This document shows positions 17,814 to 26,496 of a DNA stretch of 64,000 bases, in pieces. This DNA comes from Syntrophobacteraceae bacterium (lineage in GTDB: Bacteria > Desulfobacterota > Syntrophobacteria > Syntrophobacterales > Syntrophobacteraceae). Location: NCBI GenBank assembly GCA_013314815.1, contig JABUEY010000001.1, forward strand, positions 1-64,000. The letters are read 5' to 3'. The notes beneath the pieces are model-generated. The model was not told the origin of the DNA. It saw nothing but the letters and a program-made list of their open reading frames with translations, and did no database searches. A program made the translations under genes and the position numbers. Every line of letters starts with the position of its first letter. The first letter of the stretch is position 1.

Positions 17814-19622
17814 TCAGTCTATTGCATGATACTTACATGCCAGGATGCACGACCGGCACTTGATGCACTTGTCCTTGTCGATCACCGCCGGCTGCTTTTT
17901 CACCCACGTGACCGCCTCGGCCGGACATGCCTTGAAACAGGCTCCGCACATCTTGCAGTTTTCCTCGTTCACCTCGAACTTGATCAGATCCACGCACACC
18001 CGCGCAGGGCATTCCCTGTTGATGATGTGCGCCTCGTATTCGTCCCTGAAATACCGGATGGTCGAGAGCACCGGGTTGGGAGCCGTCTGACCGAGACCGC
18101 ACAGGGAGCCGCCCTTGATGTCTTCGGCCAGTTCCATCAGCTGATTGAAATCCCGCATGTTGGCCCTGCCCGCGCAGATATCCTGCAAAATCTCGAGCAT
18201 CTTCTTCGTGCCCAGCCTGCACGGAACACACTTGCCGCACGATTCCTTCTGGGTAAAGGTCAGAAAGAACCTGGCCATATCCACCATGCAGGTGGTCTCG
18301 TCCGTGACGATCAGACCCCCCGATCCCATGATGGATCCGATCTGGGTCAGGTTCTCATAGTCCATGGGAGTCTCGAAATGACTCGCCGGGATGCACCCTC
18401 CCGATGGTCCTCCCGTCTGGGCCGCCTTGAACTTGCGCTTGTTCGGAATGCCGCCCCCGATCTCCTCGATGATTTCCTTCAGAGGCGTCCCCATGGGAAT
18501 CTCAACCAGCCCGCTGTAGTTGATCTTTCCGGCCAGGGCAAAAACCTTCGTCCCCTTGCTCCTTTCCGTCCCCACACTGGCAAACCAGTCTCCCCCCTTG
18601 GTCATGACCACCGGGATGTTGGCAAAAGTCTCCACGTTGTTGATATTGGTCGGCTTTCCAAAAAGCCCCTTCACCGCGGGAAACGGAGGCCTCGGATTGG
18701 GCATGCCCCGCTTGCCTTCAATGGACGCCATAAGAGCCGTCTCCTCCCCGCATACGAACGCCCCCGCTCCCAGCTTGAGCTTGATCTCGAAATCAAAGCC
18801 CGAATCGAAGATGTTCTTTCCCAGGTATCCCCGGTCCGTTGCCTGCTCGATGGCGATGAGCGACCGCTCGTAGGCCATGGGATATTCTGCACGGCAGTAA
18901 ATGTATGCCTTGGTCGCCCCGATCGCATACCCGGCGATCATCATCCCTTCCAGCACGCTGTGCGGATCCCCCTCGAGCACCGCACGGTCCATAAAGGCCC
19001 CAGGGTCCCCTTCATCGGCGTTGCAGATCAGGTACTTCTGATCCCCCGGCGAACGATGACAGAACTCCCACTTCATCCCCGTGGGAAAACCTCCACCTCC
19101 TCGGCCCCTGAGCCCCGACTTCTTCACCTCGTTGATTACATCGACCTGGGACATGCGAAGGGCTTTCCGGATTCCTTCATAGCCCCCTACACTGATGTAG
19201 TCGTCGATGTCCTCGGGATTGACAAACCCGCAGTTGCGCAAAACTATCCTGCGCTGCGGATTGAAAAACTTCATGTCCCTGTAGTCGAAAACCTTTTCCT
19301 TGCTCTTGGGATCCACAAACAACAGCCGCTCCACATGGCCGCCGTTCATCAGGTCCGCCTCCACAATCTCCGACACATCCTCGGGCTGCACATTGCAGTA
19401 AAACGTCCCCGCAGGCATGATGACCACCGTGGGCCCCATCTGGCACAGCCCATGGCAGCCCGTGAATTTCACCTCCACCAGGCCCGTCAGCCCGTGCTTT
19501 CGAACTTCATCCTGAAGGTTGGAATAGATGAGGTTGGCCTTCTGCGACTCGCACCCGGTCCCCCGGCAAACAAGGACCTGGTGACCTATGTCTGGCTTCG
19601 ATTTACTAGCTTCCGCTCCCAT
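17814..19622 (-). CDS. fdhB: Formate dehydrogenase, NAD/FMN-binding subunit with ferredoxin extension
   Basis: The 602-residue protein is a HoxF/NuoF homologue: N-terminal thioredoxin-like [2Fe-2S] domain (CRGTGCESQ, GCHGLCQMGP), NuoF core ([36 protein letters not shown]), the [4Fe-4S] motif ESCGKCVPCRLGT, then a C-terminal ferredoxin domain with two [4Fe-4S] motifs, CKMCGACFKACP and CIKCRSCILAC. The C-terminal extension is the layout of the HydB subunits of electron-bifurcating hydrogenases. The ATG overlaps the end of the NuoE-like gene by 17 bases and follows a GGAGA site. It passes electrons between FdhA and NAD(H), possibly with ferredoxin involved. Confidence 0.93.
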   Translation of the reverse strand: MGAEASKSKPDIGHQVLVCRGTGCESQKANLIYSNLQDEVRKHGLTGLVEVKFTGCHGLCQMGPTVVIMPAGTFYCNVQPEDVSEIVEADLMNGGHVERLLFVDPKSKEKVFDYRDMKFFNPQRRIVLRNCGFVNPEDIDDYISVGGYEGIRKALRMSQVDVINEVKKSGLRGRGGGGFPTGMKWEFCHRSPGDQKYLICNADEGDPGAFMDRAVLEGDPHSVLEGMMIAGYAIGATKAYIYCRAEYPMAYERSLIAIEQATDRGYLGKNIFDSGFDFEIKLKLGAGAFVCGEETALMASIEGKRGMPNPRPPFPAVKGLFGKPTNINNVETFANIPVVMTKGGDWFASVGTERSKGTKVFALAGKINYSGLVEIPMGTPLKEIIEEIGGGIPNKRKFKAAQTGGPSGGCIPASHFETPMDYENLTQIGSIMGSGGLIVTDETTCMVDMARFFLTFTQKESCGKCVPCRLGTKKMLEILQDICAGRANMRDFNQLMELAEDIKGGSLCGLGQTAPNPVLSTIRYFRDEYEAHIINRECPARVCVDLIKFEVNEENCKMCGACFKACPAEAVTWVKKQPAVIDKDKCIKCRSCILACKYHAID

Positions 19623-20058
19623 TCAACATCTCCATAATCTTCTCGGGTTTTACTCTGCCGAATGTATCCTTGTTGACAACCATGGCCGGAGCCAGGGCGC
19701 ACGCGCCGATGCACGCCACCGTTTCCAGCGTGAACCGCCCATCGGCTGTCGTCTGGCCAGGTCTGATCCCCAGCCGGCTCTGTACCTCCTCCAAAACCCT
19801 CGCACCCCCCATGACATGGCATGCCGTGCCCTGGCATACCATTACCAGGTTCCTTCCCACAGGGCTGAACTTGAATTGTGCATAAAACGTCGAAACTCCA
19901 TACACCTCCACAGGCGCCACTCGACAAAACCGGGCCGCAGCCTCCATGGCCTCCGGCGGCAGATACCCATATTCCGCCTGGATATCCTGCAATACCGGTA
20001 TCAGCGCATCACGTGTGCCGTGATGCCGGGAAAAGATTTGGTCCAGTTGCTCTTTCAT
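19606..20058 (-). CDS. fdhC: Formate dehydrogenase, NuoE-like [2Fe-2S] subunit
   Basis: The 150-residue protein is a NuoE/HoxE paralogue with IQAEYGYLPPEAME, YGVSTFYAQF, and the [2Fe-2S] cysteines in CQGTACHVMG and ACIGACALAP. The ATG at 20058 follows GGGGGAGA at a normal distance; an upstream in-frame TTG at 20079 is less likely. It is the first gene of a three-gene operon whose products resemble the HydABC/FdhABC NAD-linked type. The symbol is by position only; this gene is not related to FdhC-type transporters. Confidence 0.92.
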   Translation of the reverse strand: MKEQLDQIFSRHHGTRDALIPVLQDIQAEYGYLPPEAMEAAARFCRVAPVEVYGVSTFYAQFKFSPVGRNLVMVCQGTACHVMGGARVLEEVQSRLGIRPGQTTADGRFTLETVACIGACALAPAMVVNKDTFGRVKPEKIMEMLNGSGS

Positions 20059-20753
20059 CGCCGATCTCCCCCATATCAATTGGATATTATTACATTAATA
20101 GACATGAGTGTCCCAACGAAGCCTTGGCGCACTGCAGAATGCTGTATCGCCTGTGGCTCTGCTGATGACAGCTTGGAATCTGTGATCCATCGGTTCAAAA
20201 CCGGCTGCAGGATGCGCAACGGGAGGTCCCCGACGATGCGGCTTCCTGTCCGCCAGGTCTAAAACGACAGAGCGGGAGGGGTATTCCAGGTTTGATTGTC
20301 GAAGTCCGGATGGAGGGCGGTCAGCTCGGCAGGCGGACTTCGCAACGCCAATATCCTATTGGCCTGGAAGCCCTACTTCACAACTGGATATTCACGAATT
20401 GCATTCTCATTGAGAAAAGATCCCGTGAGTCTGTAAGAGAGCGGCTCATGTTGCCATTGTGAAATAGTTCACTTAAACGAACGCAAGCTCGTTTTCATCG
20501 CCTCATGGACAGCTTCCATACTCAATTGCCGATCCAGGGTGGCACTGATCTTACCGGCACCCGGACCTTCGTGTCCAATAGGAAAAAATAATGGAAACAG
20601 CGCAATCAAAAGGAAAAGCCTTCTTCTGCTTCCGCAATGGCCGTGCAAGGGATCATGCGAAGCAAGGCAGCCTGGTCTTTGAACCCGAGCCCGCTCGCCT
20701 GGCCGAACCTTTGCAGGCATCCTGTTTCCGGCCTGCGGTTTTCCGCCGGTCCG
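20059..20753. other. Intergenic region upstream of fdh and downstream of the efflux operon
   Basis: About 695 bases. Near the fdh start the sequence is AT-rich (20080-20105) with a weak promoter-like TTGGGA-N18-TAATAA on the - strand. A perfect dyad lies at 20347-20363 and a smaller one, TTCTCA-T-TGAGAA, at 20404-20416. An 83-codon open frame on the - strand (20469-20720) has a protein-like end but no recognisable domain or convincing ribosome site, and I do not call it. I see no strong terminator for the efflux operon. Confidence 0.45.
20347..20363. promoter_or_regulatory. Perfect inverted repeat GCCAATA-TCC-TATTGGC
   Basis: Two 7-base half-sites flank a 3-base centre, about 290 bases upstream of the first formate dehydrogenase gene. 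A 17-base dyad of this kind is typical of a dimeric repressor or activator site. The binding protein is unknown and the distance is large, so the target is not certain. Confidence 0.4.
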
Positions 20754-21395
20754 TCATCGCGTGAACGACTGGTGCGTTTCAGTCCTTTCCCTGAGACGCC
20801 TCAGGAGGCTGTCGAAGGATTCGCTGTTCAGGATGGATCCGAACTGCTGGCGGTAGTTGTCGACCAGGCTGACTCCCTCGATCACGACATCGTAGACCTT
20901 CCATTCGGTTCCAGTATTGAGCAGCCTGTAGTCGATCCGGATGAAGGGCTGGTTTTCGTTTTCGACTCGAGTCTTCACGAGCGCATATCGGCCATCGATC
21001 TGTTCTCCTTCGTAGAAGGTCCTGGTATTCGGCGTGGCTGTCGCCTCGATCCGACTCACATACGTGTTGAAGAGGAGCTGTTTGAAGAGCAGGACGAATT
21101 CCTTCTGCTTGTCTGGAGGGGTATGCCTCCAAGGTCTTCCCAGAGAACGTCTGGCCATTTCGTGGAAATCGAAATACTCTTCGACGATCCTGAGAATCTC
21201 GTCCCTGCGTTGCTGGAGGCTGGGGCCTTCTTCAAACAGTGAACTCTTGATGATCTGCAATCCGCGATCCGAACCGGATTGGATCACCTGGAGGGGAGAA
21301 GAGGAAGCTGAGGTGATCGACAACGGATACAAGGCGAGCAACGTCAGCAGCAGGAAGGTCGACGATAACCGAAGGATCCGTTCATTTTCACACAT
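20754..21395 (-). CDS. MlaC/Ttg2D-like phospholipid-binding periplasmic protein
   Basis: The 213-residue protein has a signal peptide (LSSTFLLLTLLALYPLSITSASS) and the MlaC/Tol-tol-Ttg2 pattern: IVEEYFDFHEMARRSLG, WRHTPPDKQKEFVLLFKQLL, the TFYEGEQIDGRYALVKT strand region and RIDYRLLNTGTEWKVYDVVIEGVSLV. MlaC ferries phospholipids across the periplasm. The start at 21395 is chosen because GGGAG lies 9 bases upstream and removes a non-hydrophobic prefix. It is the last gene of the efflux operon, 51 bases after an ABC-2 permease. No MlaF, MlaE or MlaD gene is in the window, so its partner may be the exporter itself. Confidence 0.87.
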   Translation of the reverse strand: MCENERILRLSSTFLLLTLLALYPLSITSASSSPLQVIQSGSDRGLQIIKSSLFEEGPSLQQRRDEILRIVEEYFDFHEMARRSLGRPWRHTPPDKQKEFVLLFKQLLFNTYVSRIEATATPNTRTFYEGEQIDGRYALVKTRVENENQPFIRIDYRLLNTGTEWKVYDVVIEGVSLVDNYRQQFGSILNSESFDSLLRRLRERTETHQSFTR

Positions 21396-21446
21396 GTGAG
21401 TATCTCCCATTGAAAGCCTGAGTTAGGGTAAGCGACCCGTGCTTCC

Positions 21447-22568
21447 TCATGCCGTGCCGCCCAGTGCTTTTCGGAAACGTGCCAGAGCCAGGCTGAACAG
21501 CATGGAACCGATCACCGCCAGAGCTGCAAATTGAGGCCATACGACACTCATGCCCGCGCCTCGATACAGGATGGCCTGGGCCAGCATGACAAAATGAGTG
21601 TTGGGCGCAGCCAGCATGACGATCTGCACGAACTCGGGCATGCTCTCTCTTGGCGTTGTGCCGCCGGAAAGCATCTGCAGCGGAAGCAATACGAGTATCG
21701 TCAGCAGACCGAACTGCGGCATGGAGCGTGCGATGGTGCCAAGGAATATCCCCATCGAGGTCGTTGCGAAGAGATGCAGGGTCGTTCCGGCCAGGAAAAG
21801 AGGAAGCGAACCTTCGATGGGCACGGACAGCAGCTTCTGGACCACAAAGACCAGTGAAAAGGCGGAGGAACCGAGCACAACCAGGGCCATGGTCCACACT
21901 TTGCCGCTCATGATCTCGAACGGTGTGACAGGCATGACCAGCAGGTGTTCGATGGTGCCGTGTTCGCGTTCTCGAATCAGCGCCGCACCGGTGAGTATGA
22001 TGGACAGGAGGGTGATTTGGTTGATCACCTGCATGACCGAGCCGAACCAGGACTTATCGAGCACCGGGTTGAACCTCACCCGCAGTTCGAGGTCGACCGG
22101 CGGTGTTTGCGCTGCCCTGTGACGAGCGACAAATGCGTTGACTTCACCGCTCACGATCGCCTGGACGTACCCGCTTCCCGTAAAGGCCTGGCTCATTCGA
22201 GTGGCATCGACATTGAGCTGGACGGCGGGCTGACGACCGGCCAGCACATCGCGCTGGAAGCCGGGAGGTATGTTCAGGGCAAAGGTGTAGAGCCCCGCAT
22301 CCATGCCGGCATCCATCTCCGGCCAGGAAATCATGGCCGGGGGCAGGAAATACGGCGGGAAAAAGGCGGAGACAATGCGCGTGGACAGGGGTGAGCGATC
22401 CTCGTCCACAATGGCGATGGGGGCCTTGTTCAGCGATTCCGGCATGGCCTTGGCGGCGGCGTAGATGGAGAAGGTGAACGCATAGACGATCAGCATGAGC
22501 ATGACTGGGTCACGGAGCAGGCTCCGCAATTCCTTGACGCCCAGGTGCAGGATATTGGCGGCGCGCAC
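21447..22568 (-). CDS. ABC-2 type permease (YhhJ/YbhR-like)
   Basis: The 373-residue protein has one N-terminal membrane segment (PVMLMLIVYAFTFSIYAAA), a periplasmic domain of about 150 residues, and five further hydrophobic segments beginning near VINQITLLSIILTGAALI. The motif REREHGTIEHLLVMPVTPFEIMSGK is the typical ABC-2 cytoplasmic loop. A GTG at 22568 is chosen: AGGAGA is 8 bases upstream and only 2 bases separate it from the preceding stop. It would pair with the fused ABC protein encoded immediately upstream to form an exporter of unknown substrate. Confidence 0.9.
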   Translation of the reverse strand: MRAANILHLGVKELRSLLRDPVMLMLIVYAFTFSIYAAAKAMPESLNKAPIAIVDEDRSPLSTRIVSAFFPPYFLPPAMISWPEMDAGMDAGLYTFALNIPPGFQRDVLAGRQPAVQLNVDATRMSQAFTGSGYVQAIVSGEVNAFVARHRAAQTPPVDLELRVRFNPVLDKSWFGSVMQVINQITLLSIILTGAALIREREHGTIEHLLVMPVTPFEIMSGKVWTMALVVLGSSAFSLVFVVQKLLSVPIEGSLPLFLAGTTLHLFATTSMGIFLGTIARSMPQFGLLTILVLLPLQMLSGGTTPRESMPEFVQIVMLAAPNTHFVMLAQAILYRGAGMSVVWPQFAALAVIGSMLFSLALARFRKALGGTA

Positions 22569-22570
22569 GG

Positions 22571-25366
22571 TCAGTTCTCCTGTTTCTTTAGAAGCACGGC
22601 GCACAGAACGATGAGGACCGGTACGCTGACGACCAGGGGGATGAACGATGCGTGGAGATCCGACAGGTCGAGAGCCTTGGAGAACGTCCCGCGTGAAATA
22701 ATCAAGAAATAGGTAGTGGGATAGATCCTGCCGATCAGGGCTCCTGCTCCCTCCAGTGACGAAACGGGGTCAATCATCCCCGAGAACTGTGTTGCCGGCA
22801 GAATGGTGAGCACGGCGGTGCCGAAAAGGGCCGCGATCTGGCTGCGCATGAAGGTCGAGATCAGCAGGCCGAAGGAGGTGGCTGCGATGACATACAGCAG
22901 GGCGCCGACTGTGAAGGCGAAGAAGCTTCCCTTGAAGGGAACCCCGAGGGCGGCGACTGCGAGCACCACCAGCAGCAGAAAACTGAGCATTGCCAGCACG
23001 ACATATGGAATCTGCTTGCCCAGCAGGAATTCGAGGCGAGTCACCGGGGTGACATACAGGTTGACGATGGATCCCAATTCCTTTTCGCGCACCACGGAAA
23101 GAGCGGTCAGAACGGCCGGGATCAGCATGAGCAGCAAGGGGATGACAGCCGGCACCATGGCGACCAGGCTCCTGACATCGGGGTTGTAGCGAAAACGCGT
23201 CTCGATGACCGCCAACTCGCCCGGAGCACTCGAACCCCGTGCTTTCGAGGAGCGCAAAGCAAGCCAGTGGGCATGCATTCCCTGTACATATCCGCGCACG
23301 GTCTCGGCACGCTGGGGCATGGCACCATCGATCCACGCCCCCACGGCAACCGGAGTCGAACGGTCGATATCTCGTGCAAATCCAGGCGGAAGCTCGATGG
23401 CCAGGCTGATTTCACCCGCTCGCATGCGCGCATCCAACTCCTCGTAGTCCCTGATCGGTGCGTGTTCGATGAAATAGCGAGACCCCGCGAGGTTAAGCGC
23501 ATAATCTCGGCTGGTCGTGGTTTGATCCCGGTCCAGCACGGCGAAGGAAAGATCTTCCACGTCCATACTGATACCGAACCCCATCACAAGCATCAGGATC
23601 ACGCTGCCCGCCAGAGCGAGGGTCAGCCGAACCGGGTCGCGGCGCAGTTCGACGGACTCGCGCCGACTGTAACTGAACAGGCGGCGAAGACTGAACCCCT
23701 GCGGCTTGTCCTGGCGGGCTTTCTGATCGGCAGGCAGAACGGGATCGGCGGCAGCTCCGGTTTTCGGCTTTTGCCGTCCCTCGGGTGTCGCCTCTTCGAG
23801 GTAGCTGATGAAGGCATCGTCCAGGGTTTTAGAATTCCGATCCGCCTTCAACGCTTCCGGTCTATCGGTTACGAGTACGCGGCCTGCATGCATGAGGGAG
23901 ATGCGATCGCAGCGTTCGGCTTCGTTCATGAAGTGAGTGGAAATAAAGATCGTGACTTTGTCCCGGCGAGCCAGGTCGATCATGATCTGCCAGAATGCAT
24001 CGCGCGCAATGGGATCCACGCCTGAAGTCGGTTCATCCAGGATGAGCATTTCCGGTTCATGGATCATGGCCACGCCCAGGGACAGCCGTTGGCGCACGCC
24101 GAGCGGGAGCGCATCGGGAAGGGTGTCCATGACGTCCGTCAGGCCGAATCGTTGAGAGATCTCGCGGACACGGGTGGGGATTCTTTCGCCGGGCAGTCGG
24201 AATAGCCGGGCATGCAGTTCGAGATTCTGTCGGACCGTGAGTTCCGTGTAGAGCGAAAACGATTGAGACATATAACCCACGCGCCGGCGGGTATCGAGAT
24301 CGCGCGGATCGACCGGTCGGCCGAACAGGAACGCTTTTCCTTCACTGGCCGACAAAAGGCCGGTGAGCATTTTCATGGTCGTGGTCTTGCCGCAGCCGTT
24401 GGAACCGAGAAAGCCGAAAATTTCACCGCGACCGATGCGAAAACTCACTCGATCGACGGCAACGAAGTCGCCGAACCGCATGGTGAGGTCACGCGCCTCG
24501 ATGGCGATTTCGCCGCCCGCTTTCTCTTCTCTCGGAGGAATCTCCACGGGCCGGTAGCCTTCGCGTTCCTCCGGGGGCAGCAACGCAATAAAGGCCTCTT
24601 CAAGCGTATCGGCGCCGGTGCGGCCCAGTAGATCGCCGGGAGTCCCCGCGTCGGGGATCCGGCCATGAACCATGGCCATCAACCAGTCAAAATGCAAGGC
24701 CTCCTCCATATAAGCCGTGGCTACCAGTACACTCATCCCGGGGCGACCGGCACGAATCTGATCGATGAGTTCCCAGAAAAGGCGCCGTGACAACGGATCG
24801 ACACCGGTGGTGGGTTCGTCGAGGATCATCAGGTCCGGGTCATGGATCAGTGCACAGCAAAGGCCGAGTTTCTGCTTCATGCCGCCGGAGAGCCTGCCGG
24901 CCTGTCTGTCCGAAAAAGGTGCCAGGTCCGTCGCCTCCAGCAGTTCGACAATGCGCCGTTCCCGTTCGCTTCGGTCATGTCCGAACAACCGAGCGAAGAA
25001 CTCGACGTTTTCGTACACCGAGAGGGTCGGGTAGAGGTTTCTGCCCAGCCCCTGGGGCATGTAGGCCACACGAGTACACATCAGCCGGCGATGCCCCGCA
25101 TCGGACATGTCTCCGCCAAGCACCTCGATGCGGCCGCTCTGCATCGCTCGTGCGCCCGCAATCAGGGACAGCAGGGTGGACTTGCCAACCCCATCGGGAC
25201 CGATCACACCGACCATTTTTCGAGCCGGCACATCCACGGTGATTCCATCCAGAGCCAGCGTCCTGCCATAGCGCATGGTCACACCGGACAGGCGCACGAC
25301 AGGAGCGGATTCCTCCCGCAAGGCTTCCTTGTCCGGTATGGTGCCGTCAGAACGATTCCTGCTCAT
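22571..25366 (-). CDS. RbbA-like fusion: two ABC ATPase domains plus ABC-2 permease
   Basis: The 931-residue protein has two ATPase domains and a membrane domain. Domain 1 (to about residue 250) has [20 protein letters not shown] and [13 protein letters not shown]; domain 2 (about 270-500) has GSNGCGKTT, a signature read as [12 protein letters not shown] (the usual SGG is replaced by LGV), and [12 protein letters not shown]. After a linker, residues from about 560 form an ABC-2 permease with loop [22 protein letters not shown]. The ATG at 25366 overlaps the preceding stop (ATGA). This architecture is that of RbbA/YhiH of the YhiI-RbbA-YhhJ exporters. The Walker A of domain 1 carries Asp in GPDGVGKS, as in RbbA. 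Confidence 0.92.
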   Translation of the reverse strand: MSRNRSDGTIPDKEALREESAPVVRLSGVTMRYGRTLALDGITVDVPARKMVGVIGPDGVGKSTLLSLIAGARAMQSGRIEVLGGDMSDAGHRRLMCTRVAYMPQGLGRNLYPTLSVYENVEFFARLFGHDRSERERRIVELLEATDLAPFSDRQAGRLSGGMKQKLGLCCALIHDPDLMILDEPTTGVDPLSRRLFWELIDQIRAGRPGMSVLVATAYMEEALHFDWLMAMVHGRIPDAGTPGDLLGRTGADTLEEAFIALLPPEEREGYRPVEIPPREEKAGGEIAIEARDLTMRFGDFVAVDRVSFRIGRGEIFGFLGSNGCGKTTTMKMLTGLLSASEGKAFLFGRPVDPRDLDTRRRVGYMSQSFSLYTELTVRQNLELHARLFRLPGERIPTRVREISQRFGLTDVMDTLPDALPLGVRQRLSLGVAMIHEPEMLILDEPTSGVDPIARDAFWQIMIDLARRDKVTIFISTHFMNEAERCDRISLMHAGRVLVTDRPEALKADRNSKTLDDAFISYLEEATPEGRQKPKTGAAADPVLPADQKARQDKPQGFSLRRLFSYSRRESVELRRDPVRLTLALAGSVILMLVMGFGISMDVEDLSFAVLDRDQTTTSRDYALNLAGSRYFIEHAPIRDYEELDARMRAGEISLAIELPPGFARDIDRSTPVAVGAWIDGAMPQRAETVRGYVQGMHAHWLALRSSKARGSSAPGELAVIETRFRYNPDVRSLVAMVPAVIPLLLMLIPAVLTALSVVREKELGSIVNLYVTPVTRLEFLLGKQIPYVVLAMLSFLLLVVLAVAALGVPFKGSFFAFTVGALLYVIAATSFGLLISTFMRSQIAALFGTAVLTILPATQFSGMIDPVSSLEGAGALIGRIYPTTYFLIISRGTFSKALDLSDLHASFIPLVVSVPVLIVLCAVLLKKQEN

Positions 25367-26439
25367 TGCGGCAGTTTCACCTCCAGGTGAGCCGGCCATT
25401 CGACTCTGGGATCCAGGCGCACGTAAGCCATGCCGGGCAGTCCTGTTTTGACCTGCATAGCATACCTCTGAAGCAGCTCGGCGGGAACTCTCGCCCTGAT
25501 GCGAAACATCAGCTTTTCCCGCTCGCTTGCGGTCTCCACCGTCCTGGGTGTGAACTGGGCCACGTCGGACACAAAAGACACATGTGCCGGAAACACGTAT
25601 TGCGGAGCCACATCCACCACCAGGCGCACTTCGGAACCCATTGAGAGGCGCCCGGCCACCGCGGTGGGCATGAAGAAGGTCATGTACACATCGTTCAAAT
25701 CGACGAGGTTCAGCACCCGCCCGCCTGCTCCAACCACTTCGCCGGGTTGAGCCACCCGATACTGCACGCGCCCGTCGCGGGGCGCCTTCAAGTTGCTGTC
25801 GTCGATGTCGGCTTGTATGCGCTCGCACGTAGCGCTCGCAGCTTCGACCGCGGAACGAGCCCCGATCAGATCCGAACGCGCCGTGGCAATGGCCGCTTCC
25901 GCTGCCGCCACCTGCGCCTGTGCGGCAACAACGGCTGCTTCGTAACTTTGCACTCGAGCCCGGTCATCATCCGCTTCCTGCTGCGAACCGGCTCCTTCCC
26001 TCGCAAGCGCTGTCGTGCGTGCGGAGCGCTTGCGGGCAGCTTCAAGCTCCGCCTGCCTCTGCACCACCACGGCCTGTGCAGCCGCTTTTTCACTCTCGCG
26101 TTGGACAAGCCTGCTTTGAGCAGTCTCTATGGCGGCTTCCGCCTGCCGCTGCTGTGCCTCGGCCTGCCGAAGCTGCGCCTGGAGCACGTCCGTATCCATT
26201 TGGGCCACAACCTGACCGGCTGTTACGAAGTCCCCTTCGTTGGCGAGTATTGCCTTGATTCGCCCGGGTGACTTGGCTGCCACATCGATCTCGACGGCTT
26301 CGATACGGCCGTTGGCACCTGCAATGCCTCTGTGGTCCTCATCGCTTTTGAGAAGATAAAAGCCAGCCAGCGCAGCAACGGCAATGACCGCTCCAGCCCA
26401 TACAGCCTTTCTCAACCATGCTTTTTTCGATTCGCTCAT
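25363..26439 (-). CDS. HlyD-family membrane fusion protein (YhiI/YbhG-like)
   Basis: The 358-residue protein has one N-terminal membrane anchor ([19 protein letters not shown]), a biotinyl-lipoyl half ([24 protein letters not shown]), a long Ala/Gln/Glu-rich coiled-coil hairpin (roughly residues 85-210), the second lipoyl half ([20 protein letters not shown]) and a beta-barrel domain. The ATG at 26439 is preferred to 26493 because GGGGAAG precedes it. It would bridge the ABC permeases to an outer-membrane channel; the only such channel gene nearby is the one just upstream. The stop overlaps the next start (ATGA). Confidence 0.92.
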   Translation of the reverse strand: MSESKKAWLRKAVWAGAVIAVAALAGFYLLKSDEDHRGIAGANGRIEAVEIDVAAKSPGRIKAILANEGDFVTAGQVVAQMDTDVLQAQLRQAEAQQRQAEAAIETAQSRLVQRESEKAAAQAVVVQRQAELEAARKRSARTTALAREGAGSQQEADDDRARVQSYEAAVVAAQAQVAAAEAAIATARSDLIGARSAVEAASATCERIQADIDDSNLKAPRDGRVQYRVAQPGEVVGAGGRVLNLVDLNDVYMTFFMPTAVAGRLSMGSEVRLVVDVAPQYVFPAHVSFVSDVAQFTPRTVETASEREKLMFRIRARVPAELLQRYAMQVKTGLPGMAYVRLDPRVEWPAHLEVKLPQ

Positions 26440-26496
26440 CCGTTTCTTCCCCACCGACGCGGATGCCGGCTCCCCCCTCGACTCCACCGGCATTCA

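Noticed and set aside
20228-20262. Possible sigma54 GG-N10-GC element on the - strand upstream of fdh
   Set aside because: Only the GG and GC dinucleotides match; the rest departs from TGGCAC-N5-TTGC.
20469-20720. 83-codon open frame on the - strand after the MlaC gene
   Set aside because: No ribosome site, no domain; only the last third looks protein-like.
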